From: Fragilariopsis cylindrus CCMP1102
Taxonomy: Eukaryota > Bacillariophyta > Bacillariophyceae > Bacillariales > Bacillariaceae
Reading direction: 5' to 3'
Assembly (NCBI GenBank): GCA_900095095.1
Contig: FMBT01000171.1
Coordinates: 1-64,000 of the forward strand
DNA: 64,000 nt
Shown here: piece by piece, positions 42,519-53,918 of the stretch
How the letters are laid out: the number at the start of each line of letters is the position of its first letter
How positions within the stretch are numbered: position 1 is the stretch's first letter
Position numbers and translations under genes: made by a program
The notes under the pieces: generated by a model
Told to the model about the DNA's origin: nothing
Seen by the model: the letters and a program-made list of their open reading frames with translations, nothing else
Databases searched by the model: none

Positions 42519-45500
42519 TTAATGACCGTCAAGGTTAATTAGTGCCTCGTTAACATGTCTTTCGCTTTTAACCTTCTGCAGAAAACAGTCACGATCTAAT
42601 AAGGGAACTGTACTATTTGATCTTTCGTTGTTCTTGCCATCAATATCAGTGGAAGAGCCGGCTTGCACCATGCTAAAAAAAATGCCATCGTCAATCTGGA
42701 TCAACTCATGGTAGGTGCCATGTTCGGCAATAGTCCCGTGATCGAGAACGACAATCTGATCTGCATCCTTAGACGTAAATGTGCTGTGAGATATGGAAAC
42801 TATGGTCAGTTGCTCCGAGTCTCGGAGCCTTACGATCGTTTTCACAATCGAAGCCGCGGTCTCGGGATCAAGCGCGGACGTTGCCTCATCCAACAGCAGA
42901 ACGGAAGGCTTTCGATATAATACTCGAGCCAAACAAATGCGCTGAATCAACGCCAGTTGCGACCAAATATATATAGCAAAGTAAATATTAGAAATTGAAG
43001 CAATTGAAAAAGAGAATGAAAACCAAAAGATAGGAAAAAAATCGAACTTACCTGAAGCTGCCCCCCGCTCATGTTTATACGGCTGTCGCCCCCAAGAACA
43101 GTGTCATAACCATCTGGTAGCATGGAAATTATGTCAGCTATTTCTGCCATGGTGGCGGCCTCAAATACCGCACCATCATTGTTGTCGGGTGAGCCAAAAA
43201 GAATGTTTTCTCGTATAGTCCCCTCTAGTATCATAGTTTTTTGAAACATCACCGAAACATATTGCCGGTAGCTCCTTAAAGAAGCACCAAATATTTCGGT
43301 TCCGTCCCACATAATAGAACCCTCATTGGGTTGCAGGTTTCTCATGAGCAAGTTGATCAGAGTGGTCTTTCCAGATCCACTAAGCCCACAAAGGACATTA
43401 TAGGTCCCCCGTTTAAATGACAAATTGATACCTTTCAGCACTTCAACCGGCGAACCTTTATATCGAAATATGACCCCCTGTTTATCAGTATCAATGGTAA
43501 AACAACGCCAGTTGTGACCAAATGTATAGAGCAAAGTGAATATTAGAAATGGAAGCAATTGAAAAAGAGAATATAAACCAGAAGATAGAAGAAATGTCGA
43601 ACTTACCTTCATATCTATGCTCTCAGTAAGCGGGGATAACGACGGGTGATCAGCGCCATTGTAATTAATAACAGTATTTCCACTAGCAATCAAATCATCA
43701 ACTTTGCGAATACAACCAGCAGAATTCGATGCTTCACGCATGAAACCACCTAGCCGATTGAGTGGTTCTGTCATACTGGCAGCCAAACTCACCAACGTGA
43801 CAAACCCACCGACAAGTGTGGTATTATCGTCGGAATCTAGTACAGCTTTGCCATAGGGTATGATGACAAACAAAGTATAGATCGCGCCACACATCAGATA
43901 GTAGACCGAAATAGCTCCACTTGAAAAAATAGACCGTTGTCGTGCCTGGCTGAGTTCCAAAAGCATGGGCTGAATGCGATCAGCTGCCCATACTCCGGTG
44001 TCAGACGTAATTAAAACCGGAAGACAGTTGACAAGGCTCGCAAAATTAGAGGCTAACTTGCCTTCCAATCGTGATGCCTTTTGAGATGCTTCCGAAACAA
44101 TAATGCAGATCTTATTTAGTAACAAAACAATCAATGAAATGTATGCAATGATAATAATCTTGCATAAAAAATAACAAGATTATTTCCTGTGAAACAACCA
44201 AGAACTTACCGTCCGTAGCTTTCTTGGTAAGATCGTCATTGCTATACATTACAGGCAATAGACAAATAAATGCTGCGGCCAAAATGATATTGACTTGTAA
44301 GCATGAAAGGCAAGCGATGGTAATTTTCATTGTAGAGAACAACATGGTGTAAGTGGACGTGATGAGTGTCACTTCTACCCGACCCGTTTGACTTGTAAAC
44401 ACATCGACGATTTCTCCTGCGGAAGAACCATCACCGTCAACATTACTATTCACAACAGCACCCAGGGCTCGCTGCCGACACAATAGCATTGCTCGTGTAT
44501 TCAGCTTCGATTGAGAATACGACAATGCAAGCATGATCACGGGATTAATACCCGCTAGAAAAAAATACACAATTAAGGCTGTTCTGGCATCCTTTTGATT
44601 ATAGCTCGCGTTGTTGACAAATATACCTAAAGCGATGGCCTGTACCGGCGCAATTGCTGCGGCCATCGACATGATGATTAGCGATACGATGAATTCTCGA
44701 GGACATTGGATCCACTTTTGAAGGATGGTCCAGACTAAGGCAAAGGAGGTGATCGGGACGGGGACCTTCTCGATGTTACAACCATGCTCACTATCGCAAT
44801 ACGACGAGAGGCAGTTGGCCATTTGTTTCACGACTCGTCTGAATTCGGACGAACTCAAATACTGACTGTTGTTGTTGGATTTCCAACCGGGCCATATCGA
44901 AACATGTTCGGAAATGCGTTTCACGATGCACCAATAATCGAGGGCACCATCGCCCGCCGCACGTACCCGTTGATCGAGATCTATTTTTACTTTTTTGCCA
45001 CGTTTAATGTCCTCGGAGACAATCAATACTTCCAACGCATGATTAAAAGCCTCTTGGACTTGCTCCTTGGTTATTTCGGTGGACGTTTTTCGGAAAGATT
45101 GCATAATCATACTCGTGTCGCTATTTTCGTCGTCGTGATCATTAAATTTACCTGCTTGGTTGGTACCGAGGACATCTCGCAATTCATTCATCGGTTCATG
45201 ATTTATTCGCAAAAAGAACAAATAACATCCGAACATGATTAGAGTTACAGATAAGATTGCTGTTTCGGATCGGTTCAATTGCTCGCATCCCAATGTTATG
45301 TTGAATTTGTCTTCTACGACGAGCAAGCCAATAATAGCAATGGCCAGATGCAACACCAGCGATAAAACGCACTGGAATCCTCCCCAGCGAAAATATATCA
45401 AGCCTCCAAAGAACGGGAGCGAGTACTCCCATAAAAATCCCGTGGCGATCCACAACGAAACATGGACAACGGAAAACCATTTAAAGTGTTCTGAGTTGCA

Positions 45501-45623
45501 CCATCCTGGAGCCGTTATCAGTTCTGATACAGCGAACAGAAAGAACAATAGAAAGGAGATGACCTGAACCGTATATCCAAGAGGTGTCGTGTAAGGTAGG
45601 ATGAGCCGAAAAGTAGTATGCAT
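42519..45623 (-). CDS. ABC exporter (TMD-NBD type), four exons
   Basis: ATG at 45621-45623. The N-terminal part has several membrane segments (VISFLLFFLFAVSEL, FFGGLIYFRWGG) resembling the extra TMD0 of ABCC-type transporters, then a six-helix TMD and one nucleotide-binding domain. Exons: 44210-45623; about 43607-44110; 43052-43477; 42519-42941. Walker A is LCGLSGSGKTTLINLLMR, Q-loop VSVMFQKTMILEG, signature NMSGGQLQ|RICLARVLY (split by an intron), Walker B SVLLLDEATSALDPE, H-switch VSISHSTF. The second and third introns (43478-43606 and 42942-43051) are near-copies of each other. The first intron (GTAAGT at 44209, acceptor near 44111) leaves the frames one base out, so its junction or sequence is uncertain. 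Substrate unknown. The gene lies inside a pair of identical 34-bp repeats. Confidence 0.88.
42942..43051 (-). repeat. Introner-like intron, copy 1
   Basis: GT-AG intron of 110 nt between the ABC signature and Walker B exons. It shares, with small differences, nearly its whole length with the intron at 43478-43606 (shared stretches include GTAAGTTCGA, TTGAAGCAATTG-type and CAACTGGCGTTG on the sense strand). Confidence 0.8.
43478..43606 (-). repeat. Introner-like intron, copy 2
   Basis: GT-AG intron of 129 nt between the TMD and NBD exons; near-copy of 42942-43051 followed by ~20 extra bases before the acceptor (AAACAG|GGGGTC). It contains no in-frame stop, so retention would add 43 residues. 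Confidence 0.8.
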
Positions 45624-45950
45624 TATTTTGTATGTTGTTGTTGTGGGAGGGTGTGCTTTAATATTATTACTGAGTGTAGCTAGTACTTTCTCTATGCAGC
45701 TTGTATTCCTTTGTTATCATGTCCAAACTTGTGCACTGTGTCTTTTCTGCGTCGTATTGATTCGATTATTCCTCTTGTTTGATCGCGTTTCCTATCATAT
45801 TTGCTACATGATTTTGAAGTACAGTAGTAGAGAGTCCTCTCTCTCTAGCGAGTCTATCACCGGTACGATTGTCATGAATAGATATGACCTCCTAGGAAGA
45901 GATTTTGATTTTTTTTCCCCATGGTGCACAGCATACACACAACACATATT

Positions 45951-46115
45951 TCCTCCGTGCAACGCAGGTTGTCCACGGGGTAAGCCATAATAATGAGACG
46001 ACGGTTTCTTTATTTAATATTTTCCTCTCAAATCACTCACTCTCCGTGCTTTTGCGCACGTTAAATATTATAGCGCTTATCCCTGTGGACGACCTGCGTT
46101 GCACGGAGGAAGTAC
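45951..46115. mobile_element. Small MITE-like element with ~34-bp terminal inverted repeats
   Basis: Left end TCCTCCGTGCAACGCAGGTT-GTCCACGGGGTAAG and right end read in reverse TCCTCCGTGCAACGCAGGTC-GTCCACAGGGATAAG are inverted repeats with three or four differences, enclosing about 90 bp. There is no coding capacity. Flanking AT/GT bases do not show a clear target duplication. Confidence 0.75.
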
Positions 46116-46375
46116 TAGTACAGCACTATTCATCGAGTCAATAATCAGTAACTTATGCTTTTAGGATGAATAAGATCATACTACTCACATGGAATTGACA
46201 GCCATTAGAAATATTGAATTTTAGGTAGAACAAATGTAGCTGCTGTTAGTACTTTTTCTAGAAGTAATTTGGAAATTTCATTTAACATTTCTCATAAACA
46301 TTTATTTTGTTTCTAAAGATCTCCTCAAAACAGTTTTGATTGTTTGTACATCCAAAAATAGTTGAGCAGTAGTAG

Positions 46376-46409
46376 TCTTCGAATCTCTACTAACTAGTCC
46401 CGTGGGACC
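46376..46409 (+). repeat. 34-bp direct repeat, right copy
   Basis: Identical to 42030-42063, in the same orientation, 4.3 kb away on the other side of the ABC transporter gene. Confidence 0.9.
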
Positions 46410-46896
46410 AACAGTCGTATTACTTGAACTTGATTTGGACTTGAACTTATCAACAAAACACAACAAACACAAACAAAACAGTCAGTCGAGCTATAAAAAA
46501 GAAAATCTAGAACAAATCTAAAATAAGCAAGAAAACCAAGCCTATCATTGCGAGAGGTTGCATTAGCAAAAGAGATAATCGGCGCTCTATCGATGTCTAT
46601 CTTGCTTACGGCATTGCAAACGACAACGGTCGAACATTTGAATTCCATTTGCCTCCATCCATCATGCTACATGACATAATCGACAGCACAATTTGATTAT
46701 TGCGTAAAAAATCATTATCATTGAAATAGAATAGAATAGAATAGAATAGAATAGGCCGTGTCAGTTTCGATTCATTCGATTGTTGCCCATTACAGTATCG
46801 ATTATCGAATCGTATCTCACGACGGCACACAAGCAAATAAACACTCAACAGTTGAGAATCTAGATTCAAATTTAATCTCATTATAAAATACATACA

Positions 46897-49800
46897 ATGG
46901 CGGAAACAAATAATAACAAGAACAATGAAGTAATCGATTTATTGATGAGCGATAACGACGACGACGACGATCAAGACAATGTCAGTATCAATGATGCCAA
47001 GAATAAACAACAAAAACAACGCCGTGTCATGAAGGATCCTCCTCCATCGGCCTCGTCATCGGCTTCGTCATCTGGCGCTACAAACAATAAGACCGAGGGT
47101 GAAAACAAGAAGAACGGTATATCGAACAGAAAAAACAATAATAGCAAAATCAATAACAGTAACAAGTATCGGACTACAGCTAAAACGACGATGGCAGCAA
47201 CGAAAGCTAAATCTAAAACTAAAAAAACAACGAGTGATGGCCTACAAGCTGGATTGGTTCTAGAAGAAGATGTCTTCGCGTCGTCGGCAGCAGCGGCAGC
47301 CGTAAGAGGAAATGAAGGCGAAGACTACCACAGTAATGATAATGATAATATCAACAATAACAATAACAATAACAATAATACGTATCTCGAGTTGTTTGAA
47401 GATGATGAATTCGGTCCTGTCGCATCATCGATTATGGGAATTCATAAACTTCCATCGTTGATATCAATCTTGATGATGATGAAGATGAAGATGACACTGA
47501 TGAAGATGACGTGAAAGTTGAATCATCATCATCGTCGTCGGCATCGAACAAGAAGAAGACTACTCAGAATGATAATAGTAATAGTAATAATAATGATAAT
47601 AATAATAATAATAAATGGAATCCAAAATGTCGTTGTAAAATGTTAGCAAGATTATCGTATAAAGAAAAGGATGGTGCACCATATTTTGAATGTGGTAAGG
47701 TTACTTCTACGAAGAATAATCCAAGAATAATCAAAAGTAATGTAAATTCTTTACATATGCATTTAAACCAGAATTAACGGTATGGTACAGATTTGGTCAT
47801 CATAATCGCATGTATTGGTACAGCAGCAACAACAACAACAACAGTTACAGACATTACCATCATCGTTACTATTACCATCAAACACAAACAACAATAATAG
47901 CAACGACAATTCTAATTCATTATTTTCCGCACAAGATTTAGTACAAGGCACAGTAGGTGATTGTTGGTTCTTAAGTGCATTAGCAGTCGTTGCGGAACGT
48001 CCCGATCTTATTCGAAGACTATTCCAACAGCAATTACAACAACACAGCAGCAGCAGTAGCAGCGATGATTTACGAAATGGGATAATTCGTGTCAATTTAT
48101 TCCTTGATGGGATATGGTCACAATTCAGATGGATAACTTCTTGCCATGTTATATCCGTGGTTATGATAAAGATGATGACGCCTTACAAAAAGCACTTGAA
48201 GCAAGTTTATTATCAATGAACGGTGGTGACAATGAAAATAGTAACAACAATAACAATAACTCTACTATTCTTCGTAACCCATATAAGAAAAACAAGAATC
48301 CAAACAATAATATCCAACAATACACAAAATTTCCACCAGCATCTTCACGAAATGATCCTAATGGCTTGTCAGAAAGGAATCGACAAATTATGATCAAAAC
48401 AACAGAATTTATTGATCGTGATCGAAAAATGAAACAGCAACATAGAGGAGGAGGAGGATTTTACCGTCCCCGTTTAATAGGATTTGGTAATGCTAGTCGT
48501 GGTTCATCAGCACAAGCGCAATCACAGTCACAAGTAGTACAAACACGTGATTTAGCATATTCGAAGGCACATAAGAATCAATTATGGGTACCATTTTTGG
48601 AAAAAGCATATGCAAAAATACATGGTTCCTATCAAGCAATTAGTGGTGGTCAGATCGCTGAAGCATTCTTAGATTTAACTGGGTAAGTAATGCATGTATG
48701 TGAGAAGAAGCACGTGAATTTTTTTCATAATCATTACGAAGTATTCTAACTTTTTTTTCTTGCTTTTTACTATTATCTCTCGTACTGTAAAGTGCTCCTA
48801 CATTACAGATTGGGTGGCATGCAGGTCGTGCCGCTTCTGGTATGAATAGTACTTCATATGATGATCCGAAACGATTATGGTTTGATCTATTAAAATGGAG
48901 AAAACAACGTCTACCGATGGGATGTGGTACCGACAGTTCTTCGGAAGGATTAGTTGGAATGCATGCATATTCTATACTGGATATACGGGAAATTACCGAT
49001 GTTGGTATAGATTTCTTTAAAGATCATTTAATTCGTGGTACATTGGGGAATGTTAGTGGCTTTACGGAATATGATGGTAAAGTTCGACTATTGAGGATAC
49101 GTAATCCACATGGACAAGTACGTTTTTTTTTTGCCTGCGTCGTGAAAAGAAATAAAGCAGATTTTGTTACAACCAACGACGGGAATATACAGTACTAAAC
49201 CCCCATTCTTCTTCTTTCATGTGTTGTTGTTCTTATTTATACACTCTTTAATAGGGAGAATGGAAAGGTGAATTTTCGGATAAGTGTGCAATGTGGGAAC
49301 AGTTGTTAACTAATAGTGGAATCACATTACCTAGAAGCGGTATTAATGATGGAACATTTTGGATTGGTTACGATGATTTTCTTCTAGGATTTAGTAACAT
49401 CGATGTTGTTCTGGCACATCAAGGGAATCATGCCAAATCATTTATTTCTAACTTTCCGCAAAAGATTAATAATCATCGATGCACTCGTGCCTTTGAAGTT
49501 AGTCTCATCGACCCACAACCAGGTCTCGAAACAAAGGAACGTGTGGAAGTTTATGTTATGGGGATACAAAAAAGCAAACGCGGCGCTCGACAAGGTCGCA
49601 AAGATCGAAAAAAATCATACAAAGTTTCTGACATGGGTATGTTGGTAGGAGAATATCCATTGAATAGTAATGGTGGTAGCGAGAATAACAATGACAATGA
49701 CGATGGTGCAGACGCAAATTCTGTTCCATTCTCTTCAGTGCACGGACAAATGTTTGGTTTCAAACGCAACGGTCACTATAAAATAGTTCTTGATCGAAAG

Positions 49801-51265
49801 AAATGCAAACGACTAGGTAAGTCCCACACAATAAAAATTCTGAACGCCGCAATACAATACAATCAGCATTCCATCTAACGAAAAAATGATTATCATAGTT
49901 GTTATGCCCATTTCATTTGGCCATCCCGCTGCAACCGATGCACTTTTGAGTTTCGTCGTACGGTTCAACGCCGATGCGCCTCTCATGATTCGCGAACTTG
50001 AGGAAGTTCCTCGTATGGATCGTGCTCTCTGCGACTTTTTAATCCGACCAAAGCCATCTGGACATTTTTCCGATACCCGTCAGGGTCAAAAAAAGATCCT
50101 GTGGCAAAATCCTCACTATCGAGTGGTGCAAATTAATTGTTTTGGGAATAGGGGTGGTACCGTTTTCGTTTATCTTTGTGCTTCGCCTTCCGCAGAAGAT
50201 CCAGTTTTGTTGGGTGTAGAAGCCACTTGCCGTGGTATGTCATGTCGAGTGGAAGCTGGACTACTTGATCATGAAACTTTAGCTAAAGGAAAAAAGTTTG
50301 AAGCTGCATGGAGAAAATTCAAGTGCGATATTATTGGGCAAACCAAGTCTCAACTCTTAATGGTTCTATATCAGTCTGGTCAGGATACGGAAATGGGATC
50401 GATTATTGTAAAACCAGTATATACTCTTGGCAACGGTAGCAATACACGACCAAAACCAAAAATGGCATCGACTACCTTGGATCGATATTGGAAGACAAAT
50501 ACCACAGGAAATGGTGACAGCGCCAACAACGAAGAAGATACATATGAATACAAGCTACAAGGTGTATTCAATCCTATTCGTATTGATGACGACACCTTTC
50601 TACATTGTGGGGTGAATCGTGAAGTATTTGAATCGTCAAGCCGCGCAATATCAATGAGCGGACAGGGACAATATCACCCGGATGGAGAATTATTGGATGG
50701 AGATGCAGAACTTCAACAGGCTCTTGCATTATCCCGTCAGGGTCACGGCGTACCAGATGATAGCAAAGATTTGGAAGAAGCCTTGAAGCGCAGCTGTCAA
50801 GACAAAGAGGGGCGGGGAACAACAACGGAAGATATCGATATGGAATTGGAGGACGCCTTGAGGCGTAGCCGTGAAGATGACTTCGGTAGAAATCAAGGTA
50901 GCAGTTTGAAACAAACAATCGACTTAACTATGAAGAAAGCAGCTAAATCTAAGAAGAACGACAATGCAATAGTGTTGGACCTGACTGATACGTCTGATAA
51001 TCCTACTTATCTCACAATCGACGGTTCGATCAATAATAGTAAAGAGAATCCAGACCGTAGGGGAAATAACTGTGAAGAGGGGGACGATCAGGAAATTATT
51101 ATTCTAGATAGTGACGAAGAAGACAGTAGTGACACGAAGGCTGAATACGAAGAGAAGGGTAAACGAAAGGATATCGTGGAGCCTTCTTCATCTAGTCAAA
51201 ATCGAGAAAAGAAAAGAAAATTGGCAGCAGAAGCTGCACTGAAGCGATTAGAAGGTCGGCTTTAG
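46897..51265 (+). CDS. Calpain-family cysteine protease with GRF-like knuckle, UIM and SUMO-interaction motifs
   Basis: ATG at 46897. N-terminus: NEVIDLLMSDNDDDDD (SIM-like) and Asn/Ser-rich sequence. A GRF-type knuckle follows: NPKCRCKMLARLSYKEKDGA, PYFECGK. Protease core: QDLVQGTVGDCWFLSALAVV (catalytic Cys), GLVGMHAYSILDIREI (His), LLRIRNPHGQ|GEWKGEFSD (Asn), i.e. an intact triad. Introns: 48683-48792, 49118-49254, 49817-49898, all GT-AG and in phase. A beta-sandwich-like region follows. Near the C-terminus are three UIM-like helices (DAELQQALALSRQ, DLEEALKRSCQD, ELEDALRRSRED) and SIM-like IVLDLTDTSD and EIIILDSDEEDSS. This suggests recruitment to ubiquitin/SUMO-modified substrates. Frame changes occur near 47459, 47700-47770, 47820 and 48125. 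A plus-strand start further downstream is not needed. Confidence 0.85.
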
Positions 51266-52036
51266 CTTTAAATTGGAACGAAACTATCTTCACCTCTTCC
51301 ATAAGGTCTTATTAGTCATAAAAGAAAGGCTTCGTTTAGATCAGGGGATGATGATCTTTTTTAACTGACTTGAACTGCAAAAACTAAAAATACGATTTAG
51401 ATTTAAAAACTATGTTTGAATTTACAGTTAAGTACAATTTATTTATATTTAATAATGTGTTGGCCGCACTACTACCTACAGCAGTCTAGCTAGTTGCGGT
51501 ATGTCAAACAACAATTGTAGGTTCTACACGATTATCATATGACTATTGAATATAATAAATAGAGTAGTGTTTAGTGGAAGTGCATTTTGATATACGGTAG
51601 TAAAAATAATGATTAATATGCATATTATCTAACATTACAGTTCGTTCTTTATAATACAGGTGTGTGTGTGTGTGTGTGTTAACGTATGTGTGCCGTAGTT
51701 TTTCTCTTTTCCCCGAGCGTGTGTGTGACAAAGAGAGTTGCTGTAAACTCTCAAAACCACAGATATATTATAGTAAGCTAAAGGGATACAAGATAGCTTG
51801 ATATTGATTTTGTGCGAGATTCTTTCTCGTTCGCTGTTTAAAAGTAAATGATATTCCCATAAATGATACAATATCAATGAATAAAATCTTGTGCAGGAAC
51901 GAATAGCTTGAACTAATAAGAGAAGTCTCGTGTGTGAGAATTCTCTCAGTGTTTCTTCGTCTTAGGATACCATCCTTCCCGGTCCCGGTTACTCTCTCTA
52001 CTCTCTCCGTTTGCTAGCTTCGCATTAATATAATAA
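51266..52036. other. Intergenic between convergent genes, (GT)n microsatellite
   Basis: GT dinucleotide run at about 51660-51679. No supported gene. Confidence 0.4.
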
Positions 52037-52591
52037 TTACTGTTCTTCATCAACAGGGACAATATCTGATACTATTCCTTGTTTATGTAACCCTTCATTG
52101 TATGTTTCCGCAATTTCAAAACAAAATACTCCAACACATGCGATACCATTCTGATGAGCTGTCATCATCGTTTGATAGGCAGTCATTTCTGTGATACCCG
52201 TAATCTGTACGAGTGATCGTGCCACATGCTCTCTTGTATTTAATCCATCATTGTATATTCGGACCTCCCATTCTTCACCACCCACATGTTCACGTTCTTT
52301 TACAACAGAAGAGGATCGATCAATGACCTTCTTTTCTGCTGGACGATCTAATACAGCCGGTCCGGTGGTTCTACCTGTTTTCTCTCTTTCAATAGTAGCC
52401 GGTCCTGCTGCTAATGCTGTGTTGAGTCTGTTATTGTGAGTCGTTGAAGCATGTCGTTGTTGTTGTTGTTGTTGATGTTGTACCGGTACATGTAGTTGTT
52501 GTGCATGGAAAGCGATACAAGTACCAAACAAAGAAGAGCATAAAAATAGCGGAAGTACAGCAGACAGTAAAAATTTCATCGTGGAGATCAT
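52037..52591 (-). CDS. ClpS-like adaptor protein, plastid-targeted
   Basis: 184 aa, intact. Presequence FLLSAVLPLFLCSSLFGTC-IAF-HAQQLH with an Ala-Phe site and Gln-rich spacer. The C-terminal ~85 residues match the ClpS fold: WEVRIYNDGLNTREHVARSL, then MTAYQTMMTAHQNGIACVGV, then FEIAETYNEGL. ClpS hands N-degron substrates to the ClpC/ClpP protease; here the N-D pair of 'YNDGLNT' and the 'H-x-x-G' are kept. A chloroplast N-degron adaptor role is inferred from the presequence and fold. The start MISTMKF places two Met near the end; either yields the same presequence. Confidence 0.85.
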   Translation of the reverse strand: MISTMKFLLSAVLPLFLCSSLFGTCIAFHAQQLHVPVQHQQQQQQRHASTTHNNRLNTALAAGPATIEREKTGRTTGPAVLDRPAEKKVIDRSSSVVKEREHVGGEEWEVRIYNDGLNTREHVARSLVQITGITEMTAYQTMMTAHQNGIACVGVFCFEIAETYNEGLHKQGIVSDIVPVDEEQ

Positions 52592-53535
52592 CGTGCTAAT
52601 TATATATGATTATTGTAGGTTGGGTAGTTAGTTGAGCTGGTTAGTTGTGAAAGCAATAACAATTGATTTATGAGCTAATTCAATAATTATACGGAGCAAA
52701 TCGGTTTTAGATTGGAGGGAGACAACAATATTTTAATGGTCAAAACTAAGAAGTATCAACACAAATGCAATACAGAAAGAAGCTGCAAGATGCACTTAAT
52801 TCAAACTAAAATTTGGTGGATGACGAACGACGAGTGATACACTGTACTTTAAGTACCGGAGGAGGATAGTTCTTTACGGTATTTAATTTTTGACACGAAC
52901 AAATACTAAGTAAAATTGCGCGAGAAAAAGTGTGTAAGATTGTTAGTGAATTTGCTGTGTAAAGAGTGATGAGAGTGACGAAATTTATGTAATTTTTGAT
53001 TGAAGATTGTGAATTGTGAGATTGGGGGAAAGATGTATATTTTGTGGTCCAAAAAATAAAATAAAAATTGTCGATCATTTTTAGATTTTCTTGGCGATCC
53101 CCTCAAAATCCGTTTACTTTTGTTACGATCGCAGAATACTGTAATCCTACGTAGTTTGATTGGCAATATCATTTTTTGCGCGATGATTTAAACTTACATA
53201 CAGTGAAACCACATACAAAATACGTTAAATGCGCGCGCCGAAAGTTGGTAGAGAGTTAACTACAAGTCTTCGAATTTTTTTCTAAATTCACCCATAAAGT
53301 AAAGGGGGGAGCAGATTGCGCGATGATGTGTTAAAAGATTGCATCGTTGAACTTCAAGATCGAAAAACAAAGGGAGAATTGTGTCGTCCGAGAGAATGCA
53401 AGACTCATCAATTTCAAGTCCACAAATATGTAAATGCATAAAAATCAACGAAGAAAATCCGACCGTAATGCTTATCGGGGAAGCACACCCTCTATGCCAT
53501 AACTTTATCATAGCAATCGAATTAATGGTTCTAAC
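52592..53535. other. Intergenic upstream of tRNA-Sec cluster
   Basis: AT-rich, no supported gene. GCGCGCGCC near 53231. Confidence 0.4.
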
Positions 53536-53622
53536 GTGTGCATGATATAGCCTGGTGGTTATTACAGGCTTCAAACTTGTAGACGGCTAACGCCGTAGTT
53601 GTTCGATTCAACCTTGCGCACG
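53536..53622 (+). tRNA. tRNA-Sec (TCA), copy 1
   Basis: 87-nt cloverleaf. Acceptor GTGTGCATG pairs with CTTGCGCAC over nine positions (one T:T), discriminator G. Six-bp D stem ATAGCC/GGTTAT with TGGT loop, anticodon arm ACAGG-CTTCAAA-CTTGT with TCA, long variable arm ACGGC-TAAC-GCCGT, T arm GTTG-TTCGATT-CAAC. The 9+4 acceptor/T geometry and six-bp D stem are diagnostic of eukaryotic selenocysteine tRNA. The D stem differs from the other two copies by paired changes, so all appear to be under structural constraint. Confidence 0.92.
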
Positions 53623-53755
53623 TGTGGTATTATTTTGGTTTGGTTTGGGGGCAGAAAAAAAATCCAAGTTTATATTTGGGCGATAGGACGGTGATGGTGA
53701 TACCTATGGGTTCAAGTAGCCTTAATTTTATCTTTCAATCAATCAGTCCTATTTG

Positions 53756-53842
53756 GTGTGCATGATCCAATTTGGTAATTGGTACAGGCTTCAAACCTGT
53801 AGACGGCTAACGCCGTAGTTGTTCGATTCAACCCTGCGCACG
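53756..53842 (+). tRNA. tRNA-Sec (TCA), copy 2
   Basis: Same 87-nt structure. D stem CCAATT/AATTGG around TGGT, anticodon arm ACAGG-CTTCAAA-CCTGT, variable arm ACGGC/GCCGT, T arm GTTG/CAAC, acceptor GTGTGCA/TGCGCAC. It differs from copy 3 at a single base near the 3' side (ACCC versus ACCT). Confidence 0.92.
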
Positions 53843-53918
53843 TACGTACATTGGAAATGCTATCAAACTCAACGGGGATTACTCTCACCACAAAATAATA
53901 GAGGAACTATCCTACTCT

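Larger units (their letters stand above)
45624..46896. other. Intergenic with a MITE, right 34-bp repeat and AATAG microsatellite
   Basis: Holds the small MITE at 45951-46115, the second 34-bp repeat at 46376-46409 and an (AATAG)n run at about 46728-46754. No supported gene. Confidence 0.45.
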
